A DNA stretch of 64,000 bases from Rhizobium mayense (GCF_030272705.1 NZ_JARFYM010000001.1:186001-250000), one strand, 5' to 3'. Shown: positions 40,918-53,693, counted from the first letter of the stretch. Program-made: numbers and translations. Notes: generated by a model not told the origin, from the letters alone.

Positions 40918-41121
40918 TCAGTGAAATTCGTACTCGTGCAGGGCGCCGAGCAGTCGATCCTGCGTCTGATAGCCGGCGTCATAGAGGTTGATCGCGACAT
41001 TGGCCGCGGACAAGCCTTCTTGGCTATGCAGTTTGATGCTGCGTTCGGCGCACCAAGCATAAAGCGCGCCGGCGAGAATATCGACATCGTCGAATAGGGG
41101 CGAGTTGACCATCATAGACAT
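40918..41121 (-). CDS. Small hypothetical protein
   Basis: A 67-residue acidic soluble protein whose start is ambiguous among three nearby ATG codons (41121, 41115, 41112). DVDILAGALYAWCAERSIKL and AANVAINLYDAGYQTQDRLL read like genuine helical protein sequence. The family is not recognised. It lies alone between the isomerase gene and a pair of small minus-strand genes. The 230 bases between it and the isomerase gene show no gene. Confidence 0.5.
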   Translation of the reverse strand: MSMMVNSPLFDDVDILAGALYAWCAERSIKLHSQEGLSAANVAINLYDAGYQTQDRLLGALHEYEFH

Positions 41122-41278
41122 TCGCTACACCGTGGTTGGAAGCTCAAACATGAGCGGGGCGGAGCATAGACTGCTTTGATTCCAAAAGTTTGCAATCGAC
41201 ATCTAGCGCCGGCGTTAACGCCTGCCTGATATGATACAGATCCAGTCTCGTATCGGCACAGATGCTCGCTGGAAGACG

Positions 41279-41425
41279 CTACTGCGGCGTCTGATCAGGC
41301 GCGTGCGGCGCCGGATTTACGGTCTGATCCCTGCCGTTATGCGGAACTACGAACAGGAGAACGCCCAGCACAAGAGCCAGCGCCACCATGATCATAAGGA
41401 TAAGTCTCGGCCGCGAAGGCATCAT
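41279..41425 (-). CDS. 48-residue single-span membrane protein
   Basis: A very short gene whose ATG (41425) overlaps the stop of the upstream gene as ATGA, good evidence for coupled translation. It begins MMPSRPRLILMIMVALALVL and goes on GVLLFVVPHNG, one membrane span with a basic cytoplasmic N-terminus, then a Pro-rich periplasmic tail (NPAPHAPDQTPQ). Function unknown. Confidence 0.6.
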   Translation of the reverse strand: MMPSRPRLILMIMVALALVLGVLLFVVPHNGRDQTVNPAPHAPDQTPQ

Positions 41426-41718
41426 TGATGAACCGGGTGAGACGCCTCAACTGCCGCTTCGATCAATTCCTCTGCATAGGAGAGGGCGGAGGCCGTGTCT
41501 TCGCCATCAAGTTTCAATTCCCGGCATTTGCGATGCATGGCCCGGCGAATCTCCGACAGCAACGCCGCGTCGATATCGACATGGCCTTCATAGAAGACAT
41601 GCGTCAGGGCGGATTGCGCGACGACTTCGAGGACTGCGACACGTCCCTCGATTTCGCCGAGTGAAGGAATGGCATTTTTCTCCACATGGTGTTTGCAATC
41701 ACGATGAGTTGTGAGCAT
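41422..41718 (-). CDS. Hypothetical protein
   Basis: A 98-residue soluble protein, His-rich at the front (MLTTHRDCKHHVEKNAIPSL), then mostly helical (DIDAALLSEIRRAMHRKCRE; SALSYAEELIEAAVEASHPV). No domain recognised. It overlaps the 48-residue membrane protein gene and should be co-expressed with it. An AGGAGG run lies close to its start. Confidence 0.6.
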   Translation of the reverse strand: MLTTHRDCKHHVEKNAIPSLGEIEGRVAVLEVVAQSALTHVFYEGHVDIDAALLSEIRRAMHRKCRELKLDGEDTASALSYAEELIEAAVEASHPVHQ

Positions 41719-41853
41719 TTCAGCGGTCCTCCTCTGCTGAGGCAGATAACCAATGAGAGGCGAAAAGGTTCAGCCAAATTCTATGAAAATCTGGTCCCGT
41801 GGCGATTGGTTTTTTTTAATGACGTCATCGACTCTGAAACGCGCGAAAATCGG

Positions 41854-42825
41854 TCACTTCATCGGGCAGAGCTTCACGTCAGACAATACATCAGCACAGC
41901 GCGGTGAGCGACGAAAATCGTCATAATAAAGCGTCCAATCTGTCGTGTCGGCAGCGCGATAGGGGCCAAACTTGAAATATTGGTTCTTGCCCAGGCCCTT
42001 GTCGGCATGACCGATATGTCCCTTCACGGTGACAATCCATTTGTCGTTGGCGAAGAGCTCGATATGGCCGGTGCCGTCAGGGCCTGGTCTGCTGTAGATC
42101 GCAAAGTCGATCCAGCCGGAATCCGGCGTCGGCAACTTGTTGCCGTGATCGGTAATTGTGATGGCGCTGGTGCAGCCGGTAAATTCCTTGCCATCCGCCT
42201 TGCCCCAATTGCTGTCGGTTGCGACTAGTGCACGCATCTGGTTCGTGTCGGCACGGAACCAGACTGGCGTCTGATTGTCGTCACATGTCTTTGCCCCGGC
42301 GCTTACGTCGGTCTTTGGTGGGGCGATATAGTTCGTTTCAACCGTGGCAAAAAGCCTGCCATTGTTCAATCGTAGCGCGAGGAAAGGGCTGAAGTCCCCC
42401 TTTGCCTTCGGCCCGATCTCCCGCTTCCACTGCGCAATGAGGTAGCGGTGATCGCCGGAGGGAATGGGGTCAGCGAATTTGACCGCAAAACCGTACCAGA
42501 CACCCTGGTTATAGGGGACACGAGATTTGGTGCGTTCCCAGATTTCGGCTCGCTCGCTGCAGTTTACCTTACCTGGAGCGCATAGCGGCTTGACGCTGAG
42601 CTTCAGCGCACCAGTGCCGGTGCGCTTTACTTCCGATTGGAATTCGACCTTGCCGGCTTCCTGTTCGGAATTGTCACGATAGTAGAGATGGCCCGAGGGG
42701 GCGAAGTCTTTACCATCGAAACCATCGTGCAGAACCAATTGAGCGGGGTCCTCGGCCAATGCCGGTGTCATGACGCAGGTGCAAGTGCAGGCCAGGATGG
42801 CGGGCAGTGCATATTTTGCGTTCAT
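41854..42825 (-). CDS. Secreted polysaccharide lyase (PF14099 type)
   Basis: A 323-residue exported enzyme. The signal peptide is MNAKYALPAILACTCTCVMT, cleaved at ALA-E. The mature part has the jelly-roll pattern of heparin-lyase-like polysaccharide lyases: LHDGFDGKDFAPSGHLYYRD, then RAEIWERTKSRVPYNQGVWY near residue 92, HRYLIAQWKREIG near 126 and the closing TDWTLYYDDFRRS. Such enzymes split uronic-acid-containing polysaccharides by beta-elimination. Likely targets in a rhizobium are its own acidic exopolysaccharide or plant uronans. The exact PL family is not certain. Confidence 0.8.
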   Translation of the reverse strand: MNAKYALPAILACTCTCVMTPALAEDPAQLVLHDGFDGKDFAPSGHLYYRDNSEQEAGKVEFQSEVKRTGTGALKLSVKPLCAPGKVNCSERAEIWERTKSRVPYNQGVWYGFAVKFADPIPSGDHRYLIAQWKREIGPKAKGDFSPFLALRLNNGRLFATVETNYIAPPKTDVSAGAKTCDDNQTPVWFRADTNQMRALVATDSNWGKADGKEFTGCTSAITITDHGNKLPTPDSGWIDFAIYSRPGPDGTGHIELFANDKWIVTVKGHIGHADKGLGKNQYFKFGPYRAADTTDWTLYYDDFRRSPRCADVLSDVKLCPMK

Positions 42826-43068
42826 GACGGGAGGCTCCTTCGGCGGGGTGATCTTGGAACAGTATCAATACCTGTTCGTCTTCAAGGGGCAAGGGGATGC
42901 AACAGTCGACATTGGTTTAGGGCTCGTCGGGTGATGCCAGAAAACATTGGTGGAAATTCGCATCCTCGGCCGAAAATGGCGGCTCGATTTCGACGTACCG
43001 AAGAGAGCAGTAGACAAATCGCCTCGTCCGCGTTTGATAAGCCGATCAATTTTGGAGGAAGGATTTCC

Positions 43069-43557
43069 ATGACGATCGAACATGACCTCAGCCGCATCGC
43101 GCTGCAGGAAGAGACGCTGCGCTTCGACGCTTTCGATCTTTCGACCGCCTGGGTGCTCGGCAAACTGCTGCACGACCTTGCCAGTGAGCGCAATCTGCCC
43201 GTCGCGATTGATATCACGCTGCATTCGATGCCGGTCTTTTACATCGCGCTGCCTCGCTCGACGCCGGACAACTCCAACTGGATTCGCCGTAAGCGCAATA
43301 TGGTCTTGCGCTATTTCCGCAGCAGTTACGCGAGCACGCTGCGGCTGGAGCAACAGGGTAAGACGATCGAGCACAACGGGCTTTCAAGCGCAGACTATGC
43401 CGCATCCGGCGGCAGCTTTCCGATCTTCGTCAACGGCACAGGCTGCATCGGTGCTGTCACTGTGTCGGGACTTCCGCAGCGCGAGGACCACAATCTCGTT
43501 GTCGAGGCCTTGGCGCTCACGCTTGGTCACGAACTGCACAACCTCAGCCTGTCGTAA
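43069..43557 (+). CDS. HbpS/UPF0303-family protein
   Basis: A 162-residue protein with a GGAGGAAGGA ribosome site. The frame is open upstream across the lyase promoter but coding sequence starts here (MTIEHDLSRIALQEETLRFD). PVAIDITLHSMPVFYIALPR and NWIRRKRNMVLRYFRSSYAS, then GGSFPIFVNGTGCIGAVTVS, identify the HbpS-like/UPF0303 (DUF336 relative) fold. Family members are small dimers or octamers, some of which bind haem; others (yeast Ybr137w) act in protein targeting. The biochemical role here is unknown. Confidence 0.8.
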   Translation: MTIEHDLSRIALQEETLRFDAFDLSTAWVLGKLLHDLASERNLPVAIDITLHSMPVFYIALPRSTPDNSNWIRRKRNMVLRYFRSSYASTLRLEQQGKTIEHNGLSSADYAASGGSFPIFVNGTGCIGAVTVSGLPQREDHNLVVEALALTLGHELHNLSLS

Positions 43558-43564
43558 AAGAGGA

Positions 43565-43596
43565 GTGCGGCGTCACGCTCGAGGCGGACGCCGCAC
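43565..43596. terminator. Bidirectional hairpin between convergent genes
   Basis: GTGCGGCGTC and GACGCCGCAC form a perfect 10-bp stem with a 12-base loop, between the HbpS-like gene and the convergent AGE epimerase gene. The flanking T/A runs are short. Confidence 0.65.
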
Positions 43597-43602
43597 TTGA
43601 TC

Positions 43603-44859
43603 TCAGATTTTCCCGCCGGCTTCGGCGATGACTTTGGTCAGGCTGCCGGTCGCTGGGAAGAGCGGGATGAGGCAGGCCTGCAGGGCGTGATAAATATCGC
43701 CCTTGCCAGGGAAAAGCGTGTGGGCAGGAACCAGGTCTTCCGTCAGTTCCTCGTGCCAGCCGCCATTCTTGTGGTCGATGAAGGCGCGGCCGATGGCGCC
43801 CCAGATCTTGCGGTAGCTCACCTCGTGGAAATCGCTCGGCATATGCTCGTTGAGGTAGTGCGCAGCACCGGCGCCCTCGCAGGCCGGCCACCAGAGCTTG
43901 TTGCGCTTAGCGGGCGCGTCAGCCCAATCGAGCGTATAGAAGAAGCCGCCTTTGTCGTTGTCCCAGCCCAGTGACATCGATTGGGAGAAAAGACCCTTAG
44001 CGGCGTCAGGCATCCAGTCGTGACGCTTGTCGCCGAGGAACCAAAGCTGCAGGACGAGGCGCGCCCATTCCAACCAATGGCCGGGCGTCGTGCCGGAGGG
44101 ACGGAACATTTCGTTGCCGCGATAGTCCTTGTCGAGCTCCCAGTCGGCATTGAAATGTTCGGCGACGCGCCAACCAACGGAACCGGCGGAGCAGCGGATG
44201 ATGAGATCGGCAATGCTTTCGGCCTTGTCGAGGTAGGTTCTGTCGCCAGTCGCTTCGAAAGCAGCCATCAGCGCCTCGGTCAGGTGCATATTGGAATTCT
44301 GGCCGCGATAGCTGCCGCCATCGATCGGCGACCAATCCTGATTGAACTCTTCGGCGATCGCGCCGTGTTTTTCTTCCCAGAATTTCGTGTTCAGGATTTC
44401 GGTGACGTCGGCGAGCATGCCGTCAGCGAGCGGATGGCCGATGGTCTTGGCAGACGAGGCCGCAAGTAGCACGAAAGCGTGGCCATAGCCCTGCTTGCTG
44501 GCATCGACCGGGCCGTCATTGTTGAGCGACCAGACATAGCCGCCATGGGTCGCATCACGGTGCTGCTTCCACAGATAATTCATGCCGTGATCGACAATAT
44601 CTTCGGAGCCGGGACGACCGAGCAGCGAACCGATCGAGAAGCAGTGCACCATACGCGCGGTTGAATGAATGCCGCGCACAGGATTGACCACATCGAGCGG
44701 CCTGCCGGCATCGTCCATATCGTAGAAGCCGCCCTTAGGATCGACGCCGCGATACTGGAAGAAGTCGAAAAGCCCGCTTGCTTGATCCAGCAGCCAGCGC
44801 CGGTGGTAGGCTCGCGTGCTCCAATTTCCGAGGGCTGCCGTTTCACGCTGTATGCTCAT
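43603..44859 (-). CDS. AGE-family sugar epimerase/isomerase
   Basis: A 418-residue (alpha/alpha)6-barrel enzyme. The ATG at 44859 follows TTGGAGGATAG; an ATG four codons upstream is less well placed. Motifs of the N-acylglucosamine 2-epimerase/YihS/mannose-isomerase family are GGFYDMDDAGRPLD, the His of RMVHCFSIGSLLGR (about residue 70), GQNSNMHLTEALMAAFEATG near 191 and GHWLEWARLVLQLW near 248. It probably interconverts free hexoses such as mannose, fructose and glucose. Which sugar is used cannot be read from the sequence. It is divergent from metH. Confidence 0.85.
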   Translation of the reverse strand: MSIQRETAALGNWSTRAYHRRWLLDQASGLFDFFQYRGVDPKGGFYDMDDAGRPLDVVNPVRGIHSTARMVHCFSIGSLLGRPGSEDIVDHGMNYLWKQHRDATHGGYVWSLNNDGPVDASKQGYGHAFVLLAASSAKTIGHPLADGMLADVTEILNTKFWEEKHGAIAEEFNQDWSPIDGGSYRGQNSNMHLTEALMAAFEATGDRTYLDKAESIADLIIRCSAGSVGWRVAEHFNADWELDKDYRGNEMFRPSGTTPGHWLEWARLVLQLWFLGDKRHDWMPDAAKGLFSQSMSLGWDNDKGGFFYTLDWADAPAKRNKLWWPACEGAGAAHYLNEHMPSDFHEVSYRKIWGAIGRAFIDHKNGGWHEELTEDLVPAHTLFPGKGDIYHALQACLIPLFPATGSLTKVIAEAGGKI

Positions 44860-45066
44860 GCTATCCTCCAAGACTCTTTTGCCATAAGCCCTATAGCGCC
44901 GCCTGAAAGCGCTGTCATGGCTTTATGGAATGAAACTGTGTCGGCTGCTAAGCGTTGTCCATGCCTGAGGGGATTAGCAGCCGATCACATCGATATTTTT
45001 CGGAAGCGCGGTGAATGACAGCAGCATTGTCCTTGCGCCATGCTTCTTCACGGCATAGATATGTTG

Positions 45067-45086
45067 ACATAAAGATATCTTTATGT
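45067..45086. promoter_or_regulatory. Perfect 20-bp palindrome upstream of metH, SahR-type operator candidate
   Basis: ACATAAAGATATCTTTATGT is identical to its reverse complement and lies 42 bases before the metH start. Methionine-cycle genes in alphaproteobacteria are often controlled by the ArsR-family regulator SahR, which senses S-adenosylhomocysteine; a palindrome of this kind at metH is what such control would need. Identity of the binding protein is inferred. Confidence 0.6.
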
Positions 45087-45128
45087 GATCTGGATGCGAA
45101 GTCGCAATCAGGCCAATGGAGTTCGCTT

Positions 45129-48905
<3,777 letters not shown>

Positions 48906-48984
48906 CGGATATGATTTAACGGTGCAAGTTCGACGGGCTTGCCGATGGCTTCGGTTGGATAGCCTGGGTCTGGCGAACTAGAGG

Positions 48985-49749
48985 CTACGTCGCCCCGATC
49001 GTCAGCTCCGCAACAAAGTCATAGGCGTCCCCTCGATAGAGCGAGCGGGTAAATTCCACCGCGCGACCGGAGCCCAGGTAGGAGATGCGCTCGATCGATA
49101 AGCCGGCGGCGCCGACGGGGACGCCAAGCAGGCCGGCGTCGGCTTCCTTCATGTTGGTTGCGGAGATGCGCTGCACGGCACGGACCGGGCGGACCTGGCG
49201 CTTTTCGAGCTCGGCGTAAAGCGAGGATGTCACGATCGATGGGTCGGGCAGGAACTCGCCGGAGACGCTGGCATGTTCGATGGCGAGCGGCTGGTCGTCG
49301 GCGATACGCAGGCGGCTGAGGCGGGAGACCTTCGTGCCAGCTGCAAGGCCGAGGATCATCATTTCATCGGGCGAGGGGGTGTGCACGCCCTTGTGCAGCC
49401 ATTCGGAGCGCGCCGTCATGCCGCGCCGCGCCATGTCCTCGGTGAAGGACGTTAGTTGCGACAGACGTTGTTCGACCTTGGAGACAGGTTTTGCGACGAA
49501 AGTGCCGGAGCCGTGGCGGCGGACGAGGACGCCTTCGGCGACGAGATCGTCGATCGCCTTGCGCACTGTCACACGGCTGACGGCGGCGTATTCTGCGATG
49601 TCACGTTCCGGCGGCAGGGCATCGCCATGCTTCAGCGTTCCGACCTTGACGGCGTCTTCGAGTGTGCGGCGCAATTTGACATACAGTGGGCCGGTGCCGC
49701 CGGCGAGCAGGCGTTCCGGCAAGAAGATGCGGCTCAGATCCTCGGTCAT
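48985..49749 (-). CDS. GntR/HutC-family regulator, amino-sugar type
   Basis: A 254-residue repressor. The winged helix (about 20-90) includes LPPERDIAEYAAVSRVTVRK and LVRRHGSGTFV. The UTRA ligand domain (about 100-250) includes RLSRLRIADDQPLAIEHASV and AVQRISATNMKEADAGLLGV. Proteins of this type (NagQ/NagR/DasR) sense phosphorylated amino sugars. Its ATG overlaps the stop of the kinase gene (ATGA), so the sensor and the enzyme that would make its ligand are co-expressed. Likely target: the divergent promoter region at 50675-50815. Confidence 0.9.
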   Translation of the reverse strand: MTEDLSRIFLPERLLAGGTGPLYVKLRRTLEDAVKVGTLKHGDALPPERDIAEYAAVSRVTVRKAIDDLVAEGVLVRRHGSGTFVAKPVSKVEQRLSQLTSFTEDMARRGMTARSEWLHKGVHTPSPDEMMILGLAAGTKVSRLSRLRIADDQPLAIEHASVSGEFLPDPSIVTSSLYAELEKRQVRPVRAVQRISATNMKEADAGLLGVPVGAAGLSIERISYLGSGRAVEFTRSLYRGDAYDFVAELTIGAT

Positions 49750-50630
49750 CGGGTGCTCCCCGTGTCACATTGCAGGAGCTTGGCCGCCAGTTCGACCGCA
49801 CCGCGCAATACGTCGCCTTTCGGTTCCGCGAGAAGCGCTTTATGCCGCGCGTCCAGCCAGGGATGATATGCCTTCGAGAGGCCGCCGAGCAGGCAGATAG
49901 ACGGACATTCAGGCCAGAGCAGGGCATCGAGACTTTCGGCGATGGCGTTTATCGCCGCCTTGACGATACCGACAGCGATCTCATCGCCTCTTTCGGCATA
50001 TTCGAAGACCATCGGTGCATAACGCGCGAAATCCTTCGGCTTGGAGACATGCGCGAATTCGACGATGCGTTCGGGATCGCCGCCAAATTCCGTCATGATT
50101 TTCTGCGTGACCGGCGAGGGTCGGCATACTCCGTCATGCGCCAGAAGCGAGCGTTCCAGAAGATCGCGGCCGAGACGCGCGCCGCTAGCCTGGTCGCCGA
50201 CGATAAAGCCCCAGCCTCCGATACCCCGAATCTTGCCGTTGCGTCGGGCATTGTAGACGGAGCCGGTGCCGAACGCGCCGATGATCCCGTCGGCATCGCC
50301 GAGCGCGCCCTGTAGGGCAATCATTGCATCCGTAACAACCTGACCATTCGCGAAGGGCAGGGCCTTTTCGACGCGCTTGGCGTAGTCGCCAACATTGGCG
50401 CCGGCCGTGCCGACGACTGCGGGCAGTTCGTGAGCCAGCTCGGGATCTAGCCCGGCATCATCGAGTGCCTGCCGGGCGGATGCGACGATGTTGATCAATG
50501 AATTTTCGAGATCGGAAAGGATGTTGGCGGCACCTGCCTTGCCGGTGCCGAGAACTTTACCCATTCTGTCCGTCACAGCAGCGCGGCAGCTTGTCCCGCC
50601 GCCGTCGATACCGATCGCAAACTCTGCCAT
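49746..50630 (-). CDS. BadF/BcrA-type sugar kinase, probable N-acetylglucosamine kinase
   Basis: A 294-residue ASKHA-fold kinase; the ATG at 50630 follows GGAGGG. Phosphate-1 motif is FAIGIDGGGTSCRAAVTDRM, then IIGAFGTGSVYNARRNGKIR (near 109) and GGWGFIVGDQASGARLGRDL (near 131). The C-terminal ICLLGGLSKAY binds adenosine. Family members phosphorylate N-acetylglucosamine or glucosamine. GntR and ABC importer neighbours support an amino-sugar role, but nagA/nagB-type genes are not in the window. Confidence 0.88.
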   Translation of the reverse strand: MAEFAIGIDGGGTSCRAAVTDRMGKVLGTGKAGAANILSDLENSLINIVASARQALDDAGLDPELAHELPAVVGTAGANVGDYAKRVEKALPFANGQVVTDAMIALQGALGDADGIIGAFGTGSVYNARRNGKIRGIGGWGFIVGDQASGARLGRDLLERSLLAHDGVCRPSPVTQKIMTEFGGDPERIVEFAHVSKPKDFARYAPMVFEYAERGDEIAVGIVKAAINAIAESLDALLWPECPSICLLGGLSKAYHPWLDARHKALLAEPKGDVLRGAVELAAKLLQCDTGSTR

Positions 50631-50674
50631 CGCACCCTCCGGATACCACCCATTCCCCATTTTTTCTTACAATA

Positions 50675-50815
50675 CCAAAAAAATACCATTTACCAATAGG
50701 CAAGGCTCCGCTTTTTTCATTCTTGTATACTATTGAAAAATATCGATAAAATTTTTTTATCTGCTTTTCTTGCCCAAAAAAGTTAAATTCGGCTGGACAA
50801 TTGGTATTTTTTTGG
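50675..50815. promoter_or_regulatory. Divergent control region with inverted 14-bp repeats
   Basis: CCAAAAAAATACCA is at 50675-50688 and again, inverted, at 50802-50815. On the minus strand the first copy reads TGGTATTTTTTTGGTATT, itself a direct repeat. The pair lies between the kinase/regulator operon and the importer operon and is the best candidate site for the GntR-type repressor. The whole 550-base gap (50631-51180) holds no convincing gene. Confidence 0.55.
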
Positions 50816-51180
50816 CCTTAATTCCTATCAAGGGAACAGTTCGAACAGGCATCGGCAGAACCGGCAGGATAATAATAGCCGGAGGCTCAGCAGAAGGTGG
50901 CAGACCTCTGCCGTTGTCAGGAGCCGCGTGGATCAGGAGGATCCGTGCGACTGCGTTCGTCATGAATTTCCCGTGTATTGAGTTTCCGGTGTCTCTGTCC
51001 GGTCATCCGGCAGGTCACGATTGGTAGGGCCGATCAGGCACAGTGCCTTGCGCCCTTGTGCATATGGGGCCGGCAATGTTGGCGGTCCTTGTGGAGCGTT
51101 GGCTGTTTCCTCAGATATGCCAGCGGATTTTTCAGATCGAGAACAGTGCCTTATTCCAGGCGCTTAAACAGGAGAGGGAA

Positions 51181-52440
51181 ATGAAAAACAATGTTCTGAA
51201 AGGCTTGCTCCTCGCATCCAGCCTGCTGACTTCGGTCGGCTTTGCGCATGCGGCGGACGTGACGCTGACGGTTGAAAGCTGGCGTAACGACGACCTGCAG
51301 ATTTGGCAGGAAAAGATCATCCCGGCTTTCGAGGCCAAGAACCCCGGCATCAAGATCGTCTTCTCGCCGACAGCTCCTACGGAGTACAACGCATCGCTGA
51401 ACGCCAAGCTCGATGCGGGCTCCGCCGGCGACATCATCACCTGCCGTCCGTTCGACGCTTCGCTGGACCTCTTCAACAAGAAGCAGTTGTCCGACCTGAC
51501 GTCGCTGAAGGGCATGGACAACTTCTCGCCGGTCGCCAAGGCCGCCTGGACCACCGACGACGGCAAGTCGACCTTCTGCGTGCCGATGGCTTCGGTCATC
51601 CACGGCTTCATCTACAACAAGGACGCCTTCGACAAGCTCGGTCTCAAGGTTCCGGCAACGCGCGACGAATTCTTCGCACTGCTGGACAAGCTCAAGGCTG
51701 ACGGCACCTACATTCCGATGGCCATGGGCACGAAGGACCTCTGGGAAGCCGCGACCATGGGCTACCAGAACATCGGTCCCAACTACTGGAAGGGCGAAGA
51801 CGGCCGCCTGGCTCTGATCGCCGGCAAGCAGAAGCTGACGGATGCTCCGTGGGTCGACCCCTTCAACGAACTCGCCAAGTGGAAGCCTTACCTCGGCGAC
51901 GGCTTCGAAGCCCAGAGCTACTCGGACAGCCAGAACCTCTTCACGCTCGGCAAGGCCGCCATCTATCCGGCCGGTTCGTGGGAAATCGCGTTGTTCAACA
52001 CTCAGGCTCAGTTCAAGATGGGTGCCTTCCCGCCGCCGGTCGCAAAGGCTGGTGATACGGCCTACATCTCCGACCATCCGGATATCGGCGTCGGCCTGAA
52101 TGCCAAGAGCACGCATCCGGAAGAGGCCAAGAAGTTCCTGACCTGGGTTGCTTCCGACGAGTTCGCCAACATCTATGCCAACGCGTTGCCGGGCTTCTTC
52201 AGCCTGAATTCGCACCCGGTTAAGATGAGCGATCCGCTCGCTCAGGAATTCGTCTCCTGGCGCGACAATCATAAGTCGACCGTTCGTTCGACCTACCAGA
52301 TCCTGTCGCGCGGCACGCCGAACCTGGAGAACGAAACCTGGACGGCATCTGCCAACGTGATCAACGGCACGCAAACGCCGGTAGCTGCTGCTCAAAAGCT
52401 GCAGGACGGCCTCGACAAGTGGTTCAAGCCGGCCAAGTAA
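51181..52440 (+). CDS. Sugar ABC transporter substrate-binding protein
   Basis: A 419-residue periplasmic protein behind AGGAGAGGG. The signal peptide is MKNNVLKGLLLASSLLTSVG, cleaved at AHA-A. The mature start DVTLTVESWRNDDLQIWQEK and FIYNKDAFDKLGLKVPATRD are typical of CUT1 family 1 binding proteins. Codon use is strongly biased to C- and G-ending codons (AAG, CTC, ACC), a sign of high expression. Neighbours suggest N-acetylglucosamine or chito-oligosaccharides as ligand. The gene order resembles, from memory, the S. meliloti SMc02869-SMc02877 region. Confidence 0.9.
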   Translation: MKNNVLKGLLLASSLLTSVGFAHAADVTLTVESWRNDDLQIWQEKIIPAFEAKNPGIKIVFSPTAPTEYNASLNAKLDAGSAGDIITCRPFDASLDLFNKKQLSDLTSLKGMDNFSPVAKAAWTTDDGKSTFCVPMASVIHGFIYNKDAFDKLGLKVPATRDEFFALLDKLKADGTYIPMAMGTKDLWEAATMGYQNIGPNYWKGEDGRLALIAGKQKLTDAPWVDPFNELAKWKPYLGDGFEAQSYSDSQNLFTLGKAAIYPAGSWEIALFNTQAQFKMGAFPPPVAKAGDTAYISDHPDIGVGLNAKSTHPEEAKKFLTWVASDEFANIYANALPGFFSLNSHPVKMSDPLAQEFVSWRDNHKSTVRSTYQILSRGTPNLENETWTASANVINGTQTPVAAAQKLQDGLDKWFKPAK

Positions 52441-52460
52441 GCCTGCTTTGACGCAATGCG

Positions 52461-52486
52461 GGTGTGGGGCCTCATGGTCCCTCACC
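52461..52486 (+). repeat. Hairpin between binding-protein and permease genes
   Basis: GGTGTGGGGC pairs with GTCCCTCACC (one mismatch, one G-T) over a six-base loop, 20 bases after the binding-protein stop and without a T-run. The further 250 bases to the permease gene hold no gene. Confidence 0.5.
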
Positions 52487-52739
52487 TCATGCTCTCCCTG
52501 TTGCATGCAGATGGAGAGACGAACAGAAGCGCGGCTTCCCGCCTTTATGGGTAAGCGCATGACGCGCCTTTGTTATTTCTTATGCCAATTAGCCGCTGGA
52601 CTGGCGCGGTCGCCACACCAGCATTGTGCCGCGCCCGATATTGTTTCTCCATGCTTGGCTGGGGAGCCGGAACAGCGGGCGGATTTGAACATTTGCGCTG
52701 CCGCCCCGATCAGCAGCCAATAAAAACAGGCAGAAAGCC

Positions 52740-53693
52740 ATGAGCGAAGCCGTTATATCTGCCGCTTTTGATGCGGTTCCGATCAAGCGCCAAAGGCGTT
52801 GGCATATCTTCGTTTTTCTTCTTCCGGCCTTCATCGTCTACACGGCGGTGATGATCCTGCCTCTGATCGAGACATTGCGGCTGTCGCTGTATAACGTCGT
52901 CGACAACCAATCGACCTTTGTGGGTCTCAACAATTTCAAAGTGTTGTTTGGCGATGATCGCTGGTCGAATGACTTCTGGAACGCGCTTCGCAACAATTTT
53001 ATCTTCTTCGTCATCCACATGTGCGTGCAGAACCCGATCGGTGTCGCGCTCGCGGCGCTTCTGTCGCTTCCGAGATTGCGGTTCGTCGCCTTCTATCGCA
53101 CCGCCATGTTCCTGCCGACCCTGCTTTCCTTCGTCATCGTCGGCTTCATCTGGAAGCTGATCCTGTCGCCGCTATGGGGTGTGGCGCCCGATTTGATGGG
53201 CCTGGTCGGCCTTAAGTCGTTCTTCGCTCCCTGGCTGGGCAAGCCGGGTACGGCCTTGGTCACGGTCGCGCTGATCTCGGTTTGGCAGTATGTCGGCATC
53301 CCGATGATGCTGATCTATGCGGCGCTACTGAACATCCCGGAAGAAGTCGTCGAGGCGGCCGAATGCGATGGCATTACCGGCTGGAGCCAGTTCTGGAAGA
53401 TCAAGCTGCCGTTGGTGCTGCCGGCGATCGGCATCATCTCGATCCTGACCTTCGTCGGCAATTTCAATGCTTTCGACTTGGTCTATACCGTGCAGGGCGC
53501 GCTGGCAGGGCCGGATGGCTCCACGGACATCCTGGGCACGCTGCTCTACCGCGTCTTCTTCGGCTTCCAGCTGCAGCTCGGCGACCGTTCAATGGGCGCG
53601 ACGATTGCAACGGTGATGTTCCTGATCATCCTCGCCGGCGTCTCGTTCTATCTTTTCATTGTCCAGCGGCGCATCCGCCGTTACCAATTCTGA
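52740..53693 (+). CDS. Sugar ABC transporter permease (MalF type)
   Basis: A 317-residue inner-membrane protein with six predicted spans; the first is IFVFLLPAFIVYTAVMILPL. The ATPase-docking EAA loop is VVEAAECDGITGWSQFWKIK near residue 203. The second permease follows 12 bases on. The weak ribosome site and the upstream hairpin fit lower output than for the binding protein. Confidence 0.92.
   Translation: MSEAVISAAFDAVPIKRQRRWHIFVFLLPAFIVYTAVMILPLIETLRLSLYNVVDNQSTFVGLNNFKVLFGDDRWSNDFWNALRNNFIFFVIHMCVQNPIGVALAALLSLPRLRFVAFYRTAMFLPTLLSFVIVGFIWKLILSPLWGVAPDLMGLVGLKSFFAPWLGKPGTALVTVALISVWQYVGIPMMLIYAALLNIPEEVVEAAECDGITGWSQFWKIKLPLVLPAIGIISILTFVGNFNAFDLVYTVQGALAGPDGSTDILGTLLYRVFFGFQLQLGDRSMGATIATVMFLIILAGVSFYLFIVQRRIRRYQF

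Noticed and set aside
50770..51027. 85-codon plus-strand frame in the divergent promoter region
   Set aside because: It overlaps the inverted-repeat operator candidate, has no ribosome site and an unnatural composition.
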